Assembly (NCBI GenBank): GCA_903954205.1
Contig: CAJBMR010000024.1
Coordinates: forward strand, 1-8,307
DNA length: 8,307 bases
Direction: 5' to 3'
Origin: an uncultured bacterium
GTDB lineage: Bacteria; Actinomycetota; Actinomycetes; S36-B12
A program made the translations under genes and the position numbers. The notes under the pieces are model-generated. The model was not told where the DNA came from. It worked only from the letters and a program-made list of their open reading frames with translations, and ran no database searches. Below, one piece after another: positions 1 to 6,311 of this stretch (its first letter is position 1; each line of letters starts with the position of its first letter).

Positions 1-60
1 CATGACCTCATCGAGGACACCACGGCGGCCGATCCTCCCCCGGCGGTCGAGGCGACCTAG
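1..60 (+). CDS. C-terminal end of an unidentified protein (partial)
   Basis: Frame 1 is open from the first base and ends at TAG 58-60, giving a 19-residue tail that begins HDLIEDTTAAD and continues through a Pro/Ala-rich stretch. Nearly every third codon position is G or C, as in the other genes here, which supports real coding. The tail is too short to name a family. It converges with the pterin dehydratase gene on the other strand, and the two TAG stops share the palindrome CTAG at 57-60. The rest of the gene lies outside the window, so function is unknown. Confidence 0.6.
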   Translation, partial: HDLIEDTTAADPPPAVEAT

Positions 61-344
61 CCGACGATCGCGTCGATGCGCTCGGCGAGCGTGACGTCGA
101 GGTCGGTGATGCGGCCACCCGCGAAGTGTGTCGAGAGCTCCAGGTGAAGCCGACGCCAGCGGATGTCGATGTCGGGGTGATGGTCCATTGCTTCGGCCGC
201 CTGGGCGATCATCACCACCCATTCGATGGCTGCGGGGAAGGTCGGCGCCTCGACATCGCGCACGAGGCGACCGTCACCGATCTGCCATGCGGGAAGTCGC
301 TCGCCCAGGGCGCTCAACTCATCGGCCTCAAGGGGCTCAGGCAT
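57..344 (-). CDS. phhB: Pterin-4a-carbinolamine dehydratase
   Basis: This 95-residue protein is the usual length for 4a-hydroxytetrahydrobiopterin dehydratase (EC 4.2.1.96), a small cytosolic enzyme that removes water from 4a-hydroxytetrahydropterin to give the quinonoid dihydropterin. The whole active-site signature is visible at residues 51-84: Glu, three residues, His-His-Pro, an aromatic Trp, then His and a final Asp (core AMDHHPDIDIRW, then STHFAGG). The start is ATG 344-342, with an AGAGGA-type ribosome binding site 5 bases upstream. It is the last gene of a minus-strand operon, 30 bases after gpgS. No aromatic amino acid hydroxylase, its classical partner, is present in the window. The neighbouring folP and RibD-C genes suggest a role in pterin or folate chemistry, but that is inference. 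Confidence 0.93.
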   Translation of the reverse strand: MPEPLEADELSALGERLPAWQIGDGRLVRDVEAPTFPAAIEWVVMIAQAAEAMDHHPDIDIRWRRLHLELSTHFAGGRITDLDVTLAERIDAIVG

Positions 345-374
345 GTCGTCCTCTCATCACTGCGACTTCAGATA

Positions 375-1292
375 TCACTGCACGTCCACATGCGGGGGCC
401 GCTCACCCGTGGGCACCTCGCGGACCTTCCACGAGCGATCGACGGTCGGCAATCGGAGGGTGACCATCTCACCAGGGTCACTCATCCTCCCCTGTGGACT
501 TCGACCCTCCCGGCCACGACGCTCAGCAACCACCATGAGCTCAAGAGCCATGGCACTGAGGTCGTGCAGACTCTGGTGCCGATGCGCACGTCGTCCGAGG
601 TCGACCTGCGCAATCGACTCGAGGCCAAAACTGTCGTGGACGTCGAGCAGGGTCGAGAGCTCGACCCCGTATCCCGTGGGGACAGAGAGCTGCTCGAAGG
701 CAGTCCGCCGGATAGCCCACTCCCCCGCGAGCGGCTGGATCACTCCGGCGAGCTCAGGCCGATGCAGCGCCAGCCACGGCCGGGCGACAAGCTCGGTGAC
801 GCGACCCCCTTCGAGTGAGGGCGACGACCCGACGTTGAGCACCCGGTCGTAGAAGCCGCGCACCAGCATCACCCCGGGGTCCGCCAGCAGGGGTCCGACA
901 AGACCGGTGACGAAATGCGGTCCCCAGTCCGTCAGGTCCGCGTCGATGAAAACCAGCACGTCGGCATCTGTCACGAAGAGGGACTTCCAGAGCGCCTCGC
1001 CCTTGCCCGCATGAACGCCGAGGTCGGGACGCACTTCGGCCACGGAGTGCACCTGCGCCCCGGCATCAGCGGCGATTGCAGCAGTCGCATCCGAGGAAAG
1101 CGAATCCATGACGATGACATCATCCGCAAGGTCACCGAGATTCGACCTGATGATCCGGACGACGCTCGCGATCGTCTGCTCCTCATTGCGCGCAGGAATG
1201 ACGACGGCGATCCGATGACTGCCCTTCAGCTCCATGACTCTGCTGAGATCCCACTCGGATGCCTGAGACCAGCCGATCGCAGCCTCACTCAC
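375..1292 (-). CDS. gpgS: Glucosyl-3-phosphoglycerate synthase (GT81)
   Basis: The enzyme transfers glucose from a nucleotide sugar to 3-phosphoglycerate. The product is the precursor of glucosylglycerate and, in mycobacteria, of methylglucose lipopolysaccharides. From GTG 1292 it has 305 residues. The family motifs occur in order: PARNEE at 33-38, GKGEALW at 96-102 (nucleotide-sugar site), the metal-binding DAD at 117-119, GGRVTELVARP at 162-172 (phosphoglycerate site), IQPLAGEW at 185-192, the RAHRH segment at 235-239 and a C-terminal GERPP at 296-300. The frame stays open upstream to 1364, but GTG 1292 is preferred: the N-terminal Trp/Glu stretch before the first strand resembles mycobacterial GpgS, and a GAGAAG lies just upstream. 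This start overlaps the end of folP by 8 bases, indicating coupling. ATG 1235 is a less likely alternative. The folP-gpgS order matches Rv1207-Rv1208 of M. tuberculosis. Confidence 0.93.
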   Translation of the reverse strand: MSEAAIGWSQASEWDLSRVMELKGSHRIAVVIPARNEEQTIASVVRIIRSNLGDLADDVIVMDSLSSDATAAIAADAGAQVHSVAEVRPDLGVHAGKGEALWKSLFVTDADVLVFIDADLTDWGPHFVTGLVGPLLADPGVMLVRGFYDRVLNVGSSPSLEGGRVTELVARPWLALHRPELAGVIQPLAGEWAIRRTAFEQLSVPTGYGVELSTLLDVHDSFGLESIAQVDLGRRAHRHQSLHDLSAMALELMVVAERRGREGRSPQGRMSDPGEMVTLRLPTVDRSWKVREVPTGERPPHVDVQ

Positions 1293-2196
1293 GGGGCTTC
1301 TCGTATCGCAGCGAGTCTGGAAGCACGTAGTCGGGCTCGATATCCCGTCGACCCACGAGCACATCTACGGTCGCAATGACGTCGACAGCGGCAGCGACGT
1401 CGTGGACGCGCACGATGTTGCCCGGCGTGACGGCCAGGTGCGCGATAGCCGCCGCCGTCGCAGCATCGCGTTGCCGTGGTGTGCGGTGAGTGATCGCGCC
1501 GAGGAAGTCTTTGCGGGATAGGGCAAGGAGGAGCGGCCTGCCGAGAGCCCGGAACTCGTCGATGCGACGTAGCATCTCCACGGTCTGGTACGGCGTCTTC
1601 GTGAAGTCAGGGCCGGGATCCAGGATCAGCGACTCGCGAGGCACACCTGCTTCGATCGCCACCTGCATCCGCTCCTGCAGGAAGCCCAGGACATCCGCCG
1701 TGACATCCCCGTAAAGCGCAGGGTCCTGGAGGCGGACCTTCGGAGGCGCCGCCGTGTGCATGACGACCAATGCCGCCTGGTGCTGCGCGCAGCTGGACGC
1801 GACCTCCGGGTGGCGCAGCCCACTCACGTCATTGATGATGTGCGCACCCGCCTGAAGCACTGCATCGACCACACGCGGCTTATACGTGTCGACACTCACC
1901 AGCACGTCAGGGAACTGCCGGTGAAGCCACTCGACGATGGGCAGCACCCTCTCGACTTCGAGTTCTGCTTCCACGGGAGGCTGGTTCGTGACCGCGGACT
2001 GCCCTCCGACGTCGATGATGTCCGCACCAGCCTCAATCAGCGATGCCGCGAGACCGACCTGTGCGTCGAAGGAGGCATGACGACCTCCATCGGAGAAGGA
2101 CTCGGGGCTGGCGTTGACGACGCCCATGACGAGCGTGGAGTCAATGGTCCGAGCGCTCCCCTTGATGAGGAGCGCCGGAGACTGGCCGTCGGTCAC
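1285..2196 (-). CDS. folP: Dihydropteroate synthase-like protein with non-canonical loop 2
   Basis: This 303-residue TIM-barrel protein belongs to the dihydropteroate synthase family, which condenses a pterin pyrophosphate with p-aminobenzoate in folate synthesis. Loop 1 is VVNASPESFSDGG (26-38). The pterin and anion pocket residues are all present: Asn28, Asp103 (SVDTYK), Asn122 (IND), Asp193 (LDPGPDF), Lys229 (LSRKDFLG) and Arg263/His265 (RVHD). Loop 2, normally GGESTRPG, reads GGQSAVTNQP at 64-73, so the conserved Thr-Arg-Pro that contacts pterin, p-aminobenzoate and sulfonamides is missing. It starts with GTG 2196 after an AGGGGG ribosome binding site at 2207-2202. The start overlaps the stop of the upstream reductase by four bases (GTGA). 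Because folP2 of mycobacteria, also next to gpgS, is reported not to be a functional synthase, this gene may be a FolP2-type paralogue rather than the main enzyme. Confidence 0.88.
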   Translation of the reverse strand: MTDGQSPALLIKGSARTIDSTLVMGVVNASPESFSDGGRHASFDAQVGLAASLIEAGADIIDVGGQSAVTNQPPVEAELEVERVLPIVEWLHRQFPDVLVSVDTYKPRVVDAVLQAGAHIINDVSGLRHPEVASSCAQHQAALVVMHTAAPPKVRLQDPALYGDVTADVLGFLQERMQVAIEAGVPRESLILDPGPDFTKTPYQTVEMLRRIDEFRALGRPLLLALSRKDFLGAITHRTPRQRDAATAAAIAHLAVTPGNIVRVHDVAAAVDVIATVDVLVGRRDIEPDYVLPDSLRYEKPRE

Positions 2197-2855
2197 TCAT
2201 GCCCCCTGCGGACGAAGCGCGTGAAGACGAAGGAATCCTGCGTGCGCACGGCGACGGGCGTGAACTCAGACACGCCTGCACGCCCCGACAGACTGAGCGC
2301 CCACTCGTCGATGGCACCAGCGCGGGCGAAGTCGTCGAGGAGGGACCTGCCTCCCTCGCAGACGATGCGTTCCAGGCCTCGCTCGATCAGTTGCGCACGC
2401 AACCATGTGGGGTCGACACGGTCACCCGGAGCGACGAGCAACTCGCACGTCTCGGGCACGCGAGCACGCGCGTCTTCGGTCGCGGAGGCGCTCGTCACGA
2501 TCAGCGGGGGCAGCGTGGACTCGGAGTACGCCGGATCACCCCACGGCAGGTCGAGGCTGCCACTCACGATGACGAGCCGGGGTGCCGCGCTCCTGCCACG
2601 CGCGAGGCGCTCAGCGGACACGCCTTCCCTCGAGCGCATGGGCTTGTAGCGCTCCAGGCGCATCGTGGCGGCCCCCACGACCACGGCATCCGACCAGCGC
2701 CGTACGGCGAGGAGGACCTCGAGGTCGGCCGGGCCCGAGATGCTGCCTGAGCGCCCATCCGCACCAGCGGCGGCGCCGTCAAGGGTCATGACGAAGAGGG
2801 CGCGCACCCAGGGGCCTGATGGCCACGGGTACTCGTCGTCAAGGGCCTCGGACAT
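2193..2855 (-). CDS. RibD C-terminal-domain (pyrimidine/dihydrofolate reductase-like) reductase
   Basis: This 220-residue cytosolic protein consists of one RibD-C domain, the dihydrofolate reductase fold used by riboflavin-pathway pyrimidine reductases, without the deaminase half of RibD. Typical segments are FVMTLDGAAAG at 21-31, SISGPADLEVL at 38-48, DAVVVGAATMR at 56-66 (NADPH region) and the glycine motif RIVCEGGRSLLDDF at 163-176. The arrangement resembles actinobacterial proteins such as M. tuberculosis Rv2671, which has been described as a functional analogue of dihydrofolate reductase. ATG 2855 was chosen because the frame upstream (to 2900) crosses the divergent gene start. It is the first gene of the operon and overlaps folP by four bases, which favours a pterin or folate substrate over riboflavin. 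No other riboflavin genes are nearby. The exact substrate is uncertain. Confidence 0.85.
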   Translation of the reverse strand: MSEALDDEYPWPSGPWVRALFVMTLDGAAAGADGRSGSISGPADLEVLLAVRRWSDAVVVGAATMRLERYKPMRSREGVSAERLARGRSAAPRLVIVSGSLDLPWGDPAYSESTLPPLIVTSASATEDARARVPETCELLVAPGDRVDPTWLRAQLIERGLERIVCEGGRSLLDDFARAGAIDEWALSLSGRAGVSEFTPVAVRTQDSFVFTRFVRRGHE

Positions 2856-2889
2856 GTGCGTCAGTCTCCCACCGCTAACCTCGGGCGGC
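2856..2889. promoter_or_regulatory. Short divergent intergenic gap
   Basis: Only 34 bases separate the start codons of the reductase operon (minus) and the hot-dog protein (plus), so the promoters of both must overlap each other or the opposite gene. On the plus strand TAACCT at 2876-2881 fits a -10 element and lies 8 bases before ATG 2890, which would give a leaderless or nearly leaderless mRNA. No convincing -35 is visible. On the minus strand a GGGAG lies about 10 bases before ATG 2855. Both assignments are weak. Confidence 0.3.
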
Positions 2890-3351
2890 ATGGCAGGCAT
2901 CCCGGGTGATCAGATCGGCCCGCTCATGCACCAGGTGGTGCCCTACGTCGCGACGCTGGGCCTGGAATACCTCGAGGCGACGCCGGAGCGCACGGTGGTC
3001 GTCCTGCGCGATGAGCCGGAGCGCCGCAACCATGTCGGGGGTCCGCACGCGGCAGTGATGTTCGCCGCCGCTGAATCGGCGACGGGTGCCGCCGCGATCG
3101 CGGCGTTCGGCGACATGATGGATCGCGCCGTACTGCTGCCTGTGACAGCGACGATGGACTACGTCGCGATCGCGCGGGGCGACGTGACCGCCACCGCACG
3201 CGTCAACGGTGACATCGACGCGGCGCGCGCCACCTTCGACGCAGGGTCGCGCCCCGAGATCGAGATCTCCTGCGAGATCACCGACTCCGCGGGCACGGTC
3301 ACGGGGCGCGTCCTCACGCGCTGGACCCTCAAGGCCTTGAAGAAGGCCTAG
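2890..3351 (+). CDS. Hot-dog-fold thioesterase-like protein (DUF4442 type)
   Basis: The 153-residue product resembles the DUF4442/PaaI-like hot-dog fold group, small cytosolic proteins related to acyl-CoA thioesterases. The recognisable segment is RNHVGGPHAAVMFAAAESATG at residues 46-66. It combines the Asn/His-Gly-Gly turn with the central helix carrying Glu62 that in many family members forms the active site. A strand-rich second half with TATARVNGD and a final basic tail follows. The frame is open much further upstream, but ATG 2890 is the first start clear of the divergent reductase gene and begins a normal-length protein. Only a weak GGGCGG precedes it. The gene converges with the peroxiredoxin gene, with five bases between the stops. 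The substrate is unknown and thioesterase activity is inferred from fold alone. Confidence 0.8.
   Translation: MAGIPGDQIGPLMHQVVPYVATLGLEYLEATPERTVVVLRDEPERRNHVGGPHAAVMFAAAESATGAAAIAAFGDMMDRAVLLPVTATMDYVAIARGDVTATARVNGDIDAARATFDAGSRPEIEISCEITDSAGTVTGRVLTRWTLKALKKA
3332..3349. terminator. Candidate bidirectional terminator hairpin
   Basis: AGGCCTT (3332-3338) and AAGGCCT (3343-3349) form a perfect 7-base-pair stem with a GAAG loop. It covers the last codons and the first base of the stop codon of the hot-dog gene, and lies just beyond the peroxiredoxin stop on the other strand. Placement between two convergent genes suits a shared terminator. There is no T-run on either side, which is common in actinobacteria but leaves the call unproven. 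Confidence 0.4.
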
Positions 3352-3356
3352 GACCT

Positions 3357-3989
3357 TCAGACCTTGGGCTGCGGCGTCCAGCGCAGGTAGGGCTTGACCT
3401 CCTCGACCTCGCCGAAGCGGGCCTTGGCGTCCTCCGTGGACATCATCGGCGAGACGATGACGCGATCCCCGGGGCGCCAGTCGACCGGCGTTGACACGGG
3501 TGCCGCATCAGTGAGCTGCAGGGCGTCGATGACGCGAAGGATCTCGTCGAAGTTGCGTCCAACCGACTTCGGGTAGGTGAGCGTGAGCCGCACCTTGTCA
3601 TTGGGGTCGATGATGAAGACCGAGCGCACCGTGGAGGTGTCACCCTCTTCCGGATGGATCATGTCGTAGAGCTCCGAGACGGTCTTGTCAGGATCGGCGA
3701 TGATCGGGAAGTTGAGATCGGTGCCACCGACGTCACCGATGTCACCCGCCCAGCCGCGGTGCGACTCAAGCGGATCCACGGAGATCGCGATGCACTTGAC
3801 GCCGCGGCGCGTGAACTCCGCCTGAAGCGCCGACGTGCGTCCGAGCTCCGTGGTGCACACGGGGGTGTAATCGGCGGGGTGGCTGAAGAACACCGCCCAG
3901 CTGCCCTTCTTCCAGTCGTGGAAGTCGATCGTGCCTTCCGTGGTCTCAGCGGTGAAGTTGGGTGCCTGCTCTCCCAGACGAAGTGACAT
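3357..3989 (-). CDS. 1-Cys peroxiredoxin, Prx6 subfamily
   Basis: This 210-residue thiol peroxidase reduces hydrogen peroxide and organic hydroperoxides in the cytosol. The catalytic motif DYTPVCTTELG at 40-50 places the peroxidatic Cys at 45, with Thr42 and Arg122 (TVRSVFIIDP) as the expected partners. The long C-terminal extension, with TPVDWRPGDRVIVSP and the closing VKPYLRWTPQP, is diagnostic of the Prx6 group rather than AhpC or BCP. The only other cysteine, Cys66, is not at the 2-Cys resolving position, so an external thiol is the likely reductant. ATG 3989 is well supported: GAGGAGG at 4000-3994 is a strong ribosome binding site. An 82-base gap separates it from the cation transporter and carries its own candidate promoter. 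Confidence 0.93.
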   Translation of the reverse strand: MSLRLGEQAPNFTAETTEGTIDFHDWKKGSWAVFFSHPADYTPVCTTELGRTSALQAEFTRRGVKCIAISVDPLESHRGWAGDIGDVGGTDLNFPIIADPDKTVSELYDMIHPEEGDTSTVRSVFIIDPNDKVRLTLTYPKSVGRNFDEILRVIDALQLTDAAPVSTPVDWRPGDRVIVSPMMSTEDAKARFGEVEEVKPYLRWTPQPKV

Positions 3990-4020
3990 GGATCCTCCTC
4001 AGTCCCCGGGGTCATCCGTT

Positions 4021-4053
4021 GAGGCAGAGCCTAGACATAGGACCAAAGTCCCC
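4021..4053 (-). promoter_or_regulatory. Candidate peroxiredoxin promoter with DosR-like inverted repeat
   Basis: Read on the minus strand, TAGGCT at 4033-4028 is a good actinobacterial -10, about 40 bases before ATG 3989. No good -35 stands 17 bases upstream. The 14 bases at 4052-4039 read GGGACTTTGGTCCT, an inverted repeat GGAC-N4-GTCC. This differs at two positions from the GGGACTWWAGTCCC core of the mycobacterial DosR/DevR box. Its centre falls between the -35 and -10 positions, so if bound it could repress or remodel the promoter. It could instead be a weak 4-bp hairpin after the transporter gene. Confidence 0.4.
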
Positions 4054-4071
4054 TCACATACGCCGGGTAGT

Positions 4072-5013
4072 TCAGGGTCCTTCGCGTACGACGCGCGGGC
4101 CGTGGGCGTAGTCCTCGTGCGATCGTGGGTCATCGCACGGCTCGAGGTGGGTGTGGACCTGCGCGTGCGGCAGGGAGTCCTTGATCGCCGCCTCGACCTC
4201 CTCCACCAGGTCGTGGGCTCGCGTCACGGTCCACGAGCCCGGCACGAGCACGTGCACGGAGACGAACTGGTCTCGTCCGGACTCGCGCGTCTGCAGGCCG
4301 TGGAACTCCAACTCCCCCGCCGGATAACGGCCCACGAAGTCACGGAGCACGCCGAGCACGCGAGCAGTCTCCTCCTGGGGCAGCGCATGATCGAGCAGTC
4401 CGCGGCCGGCGTTGCGCACGAGGATGAATCCGGTCCACAGGATGTTGACGCCGACGGCCAGGGCCACGATCGAATCCAGGGGCAGCCAGCCGGTCACCGC
4501 CACGAGCGCGATGCCGACGATCACGCCGATGGAGGTGTAGACGTCGGTCATGAGGTGCTTGCCGTCAGCGACGAGGGCCATGGACCGATGGCGTCTGCCC
4601 TGGCGCAGGATGACCAGGCCGACGACCGCGTTGATCACGGTCGCACCGAGCGTGACGGCGAGGCCGATGCCGAGGTCCTCCAGCGGCTGCGGATTCAGGA
4701 GTCGGTCGATGGCGGCGTACACGATGAGTCCCGCGGCCACGAGGATCATCACGCCCTCGGCACCTGCGGAGAGGTACTCCGCCTTGCCGTGGCCGAAGTG
4801 ATGGCGCTCATCTGCCGGCTTCGCTGCGGCGGCGATCGCGATGAGAGCCAGCACGGCTGCCACAAGGTTGACGACCGATTCCAACGCGTCCGAGAGGAGG
4901 CCGACCGAGCCCGTGAGCAGGTAGGCCAGGGTCTTCATGCCGATGGTGACGACAGCCGCGGCGATCGAGAGCCATGCCCAGCGCGTCAGCGAGTGCGCAT
5001 GACCTCCGGACAT
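4072..5013 (-). CDS. Cation diffusion facilitator (zinc/iron-type metal efflux transporter)
   Basis: The 313-residue protein is a cation diffusion facilitator, a proton-coupled exporter of divalent metals in the cytoplasmic membrane with six helices and a cytosolic metal-binding C-terminal domain. The motifs are GSVGLLSDALESVVN at 35-49 (helix 2), HHFGHGKAEYLSAG at 71-84, GKHLMTDVYTS at 151-161 (helix 5, His153 and Asp157) and a C-terminal domain from about residue 210 with EFHGLQTRESG and a final HTHLEP. Helix 2 has Glu45 and Asn49 where E. coli YiiP has two Asp, so metal choice cannot be predicted. ATG 5013 follows the frame to a normal N-terminus. The frame continues to 5391 only as a Ser-rich antisense-like stretch inside the upstream gene. 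No clear ribosome binding site precedes the start. It lies 52 bases after the AI-2E-type gene and may share its transcript. Confidence 0.92.
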   Translation of the reverse strand: MSGGHAHSLTRWAWLSIAAAVVTIGMKTLAYLLTGSVGLLSDALESVVNLVAAVLALIAIAAAAKPADERHHFGHGKAEYLSAGAEGVMILVAAGLIVYAAIDRLLNPQPLEDLGIGLAVTLGATVINAVVGLVILRQGRRHRSMALVADGKHLMTDVYTSIGVIVGIALVAVTGWLPLDSIVALAVGVNILWTGFILVRNAGRGLLDHALPQEETARVLGVLRDFVGRYPAGELEFHGLQTRESGRDQFVSVHVLVPGSWTVTRAHDLVEEVEAAIKDSLPHAQVHTHLEPCDDPRSHEDYAHGPRVVREGP

Positions 5014-5065
5014 GCGCCGAGCATGCCATGGGACAGGGCGAGAGGGTCGAGCGAGGAGAGGCGAG

Positions 5066-6223
5066 CTAGAAGGTCCCCTCACCCGCGGGTGCAGGCTCTG
5101 GCGGTGAACCGTCATCGGTGCGCACCGGTCCGCTGAGATAGCGCATGGCGCCGTAGACACCTGCGGCAAGCGGGACGCCGATGAGCGCGCCGAGCAGCCC
5201 GAAGTACGCCGCCCCGGTGGCCGTGACGAGGACGATCGCGACGGGATGGAGGTTGACGGTCTGCCCCATGATGAGCGGCTGCAGCACATTGCCCTCGAGC
5301 TGGCCGATGACGAAGATGAGGACGATGACGAGTGCGCCTGCGAGCGGTCCATCGGTGACGAGGGCAACGAATGCTGCGAGGAGCATCGCAATGGGTGCGC
5401 CGATGTAGGGGATGAAGGCGCCGAAGAACACGATGATGCCCAGCGGGATCGCCAGGGGCACGCCCATGATGAGCAGCACGATCGTCACCAGGGTCGCGTT
5501 GGTAATCGCCACGAGCACGAGGCCCTGCGAATACTGCGAGAAGCCGCGCCAGGCGATGCGCACGGTCTGGCCGATGACCTCGCGATTGCGGGCGGGCATC
5601 CAGCGCACGAACCAGCCGTAGAGCTCACGGGGCTGGATGAGGACGAAGATGAGGATGAAGACGCCCGCGGCAAGTGCCGTGCCCACGCCGAGGACGCTGC
5701 CGACGCCCGAGAGCACCCCGAGTGCGATATCACCGCCCGAGGAGCGGATGAAGTCCTCGACCTGGAGGTAGACGCTGGTGAGTTGCGCATCGGTGATCTG
5801 CAGAGGTCCCTCGCGCAGCCAGGTCTGCAGGTCGGTCACGCCCTGGTTGAAGGCGCCCGCGATGCCCTCCCACTGCGAGACGGTCTGCAGGCCGATGAAG
5901 GTGACGATCGCGCCGACGGCCACCGCGAAGACCAGCAGCGAGATGACGGCGGCCAGCCAGCGCGGCATCGACTTGGCGAGCAGGTTGACGAGGGGCATGA
6001 GCCACGCGGCGACGAGCAGGGCGAAGAACAGCGCGAGGATCAGGGTCTGCAGCGGGGTGATGAGGAGCAGCAGGCCCCACAGGACCACACCGATCGCGGC
6101 CAGGCGCCAGGCATACCCGCCGATGCGCCGGAACGCCGGGGAGACGTGGTCGGGGGTGTCGTAGGGCGTCGGAAGGGGCGGCCTGGGCGGAATGTGATTC
6201 TCCGTCGACCGGGATCGTCCCAC
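5066..6223 (-). CDS. AI-2E family transporter (YdiK/PerM/TqsA-like membrane protein)
   Basis: The 385-residue protein of the cytoplasmic membrane has the layout of the AI-2E/PerM family. There is a Pro-rich cytosolic tail (1-35), two helices at about 40-77, a helix at 88-112, a soluble segment (about 115-165) and a block of hydrophobic helices to residue 360, then an acidic/Pro tail. Family signatures are FFGAFIPYIGAPIA at 267-279, GQLEGNVLQPLIMG at 307-320, LHPVAIVLV at 325-333 and GALIGVPLAAGVY at 345-357. GTG 6223 was chosen because AGGAGG at 6235-6230 sits six bases upstream; starting at ATG 6238 or GTG 6262 would place that site inside the gene. Members variously move quorum signals, solutes or sodium/protons, so the substrate is unknown. 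It diverges from the carotenoid operon and precedes the cation transporter. Confidence 0.9.
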   Translation of the reverse strand: MGRSRSTENHIPPRPPLPTPYDTPDHVSPAFRRIGGYAWRLAAIGVVLWGLLLLITPLQTLILALFFALLVAAWLMPLVNLLAKSMPRWLAAVISLLVFAVAVGAIVTFIGLQTVSQWEGIAGAFNQGVTDLQTWLREGPLQITDAQLTSVYLQVEDFIRSSGGDIALGVLSGVGSVLGVGTALAAGVFILIFVLIQPRELYGWFVRWMPARNREVIGQTVRIAWRGFSQYSQGLVLVAITNATLVTIVLLIMGVPLAIPLGIIVFFGAFIPYIGAPIAMLLAAFVALVTDGPLAGALVIVLIFVIGQLEGNVLQPLIMGQTVNLHPVAIVLVTATGAAYFGLLGALIGVPLAAGVYGAMRYLSGPVRTDDGSPPEPAPAGEGTF

Positions 6224-6311
6224 GCTCCACCTCCTCATGGGGAGCGTAGTCCCGCGAGGCACCCCCTCCGGAGCATCGGCCTAGGGTGTGTCCGGACGAG
6301 GAGGTGGTGGC
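6224..6311. promoter_or_regulatory. Divergent promoter region
   Basis: These 88 bases separate the AI-2E gene (minus) from the hydrolase-carotenoid operon (plus). On the plus strand TAGGGT at 6282-6287 is a good -10 candidate, followed by GAGGAGG at 6298-6304, seven bases before ATG 6312. On the minus strand TACGCT at 6248-6243 could be a -10, placing the transcript start near 6236 just ahead of the AGGAGG used for GTG 6223. Neither has an obvious -35, suggesting weak or activator-dependent promoters. Confidence 0.45.

Noticed and set aside
126..852. Several plus-strand open frames over phhB and gpgS
   Set aside because: All are antisense to genes with complete catalytic motifs, are mutually overlapping and have no recognisable domains.
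1293..1364. Upstream extension of gpgS to a start at 1364
   Set aside because: The extra 24 residues overlap the end of folP and do not resemble GpgS. GTG 1292 gives a family-like N-terminus and a short overlap.
2856..2900. Longer start for the RibD-C reductase at 2900
   Set aside because: It would overlap the start of the divergent hot-dog gene and adds 15 residues with no match to the domain. ATG 2855 starts a normal-length protein.
3931..5136. Plus-strand open frame of 401 codons
   Set aside because: It is antisense to the cation transporter and the peroxiredoxin start, His/Asp/Arg-rich without domains, and explained by high GC content.
5014..5391. N-terminal extension of the cation transporter frame, rich in Ser/Arg
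   Set aside because: It lies inside the AI-2E gene in another frame, has a runs-of-serine composition typical of a shadow frame, and would put a long unrelated tail before helix 1.
6227..6307. Nine-base inverted repeat CCACCTCCT / AGGAGGTGG flanking the divergent promoter region
   Set aside because: Each arm is the ribosome binding site of one of the two divergent genes, so the repeat is explained without an operator.
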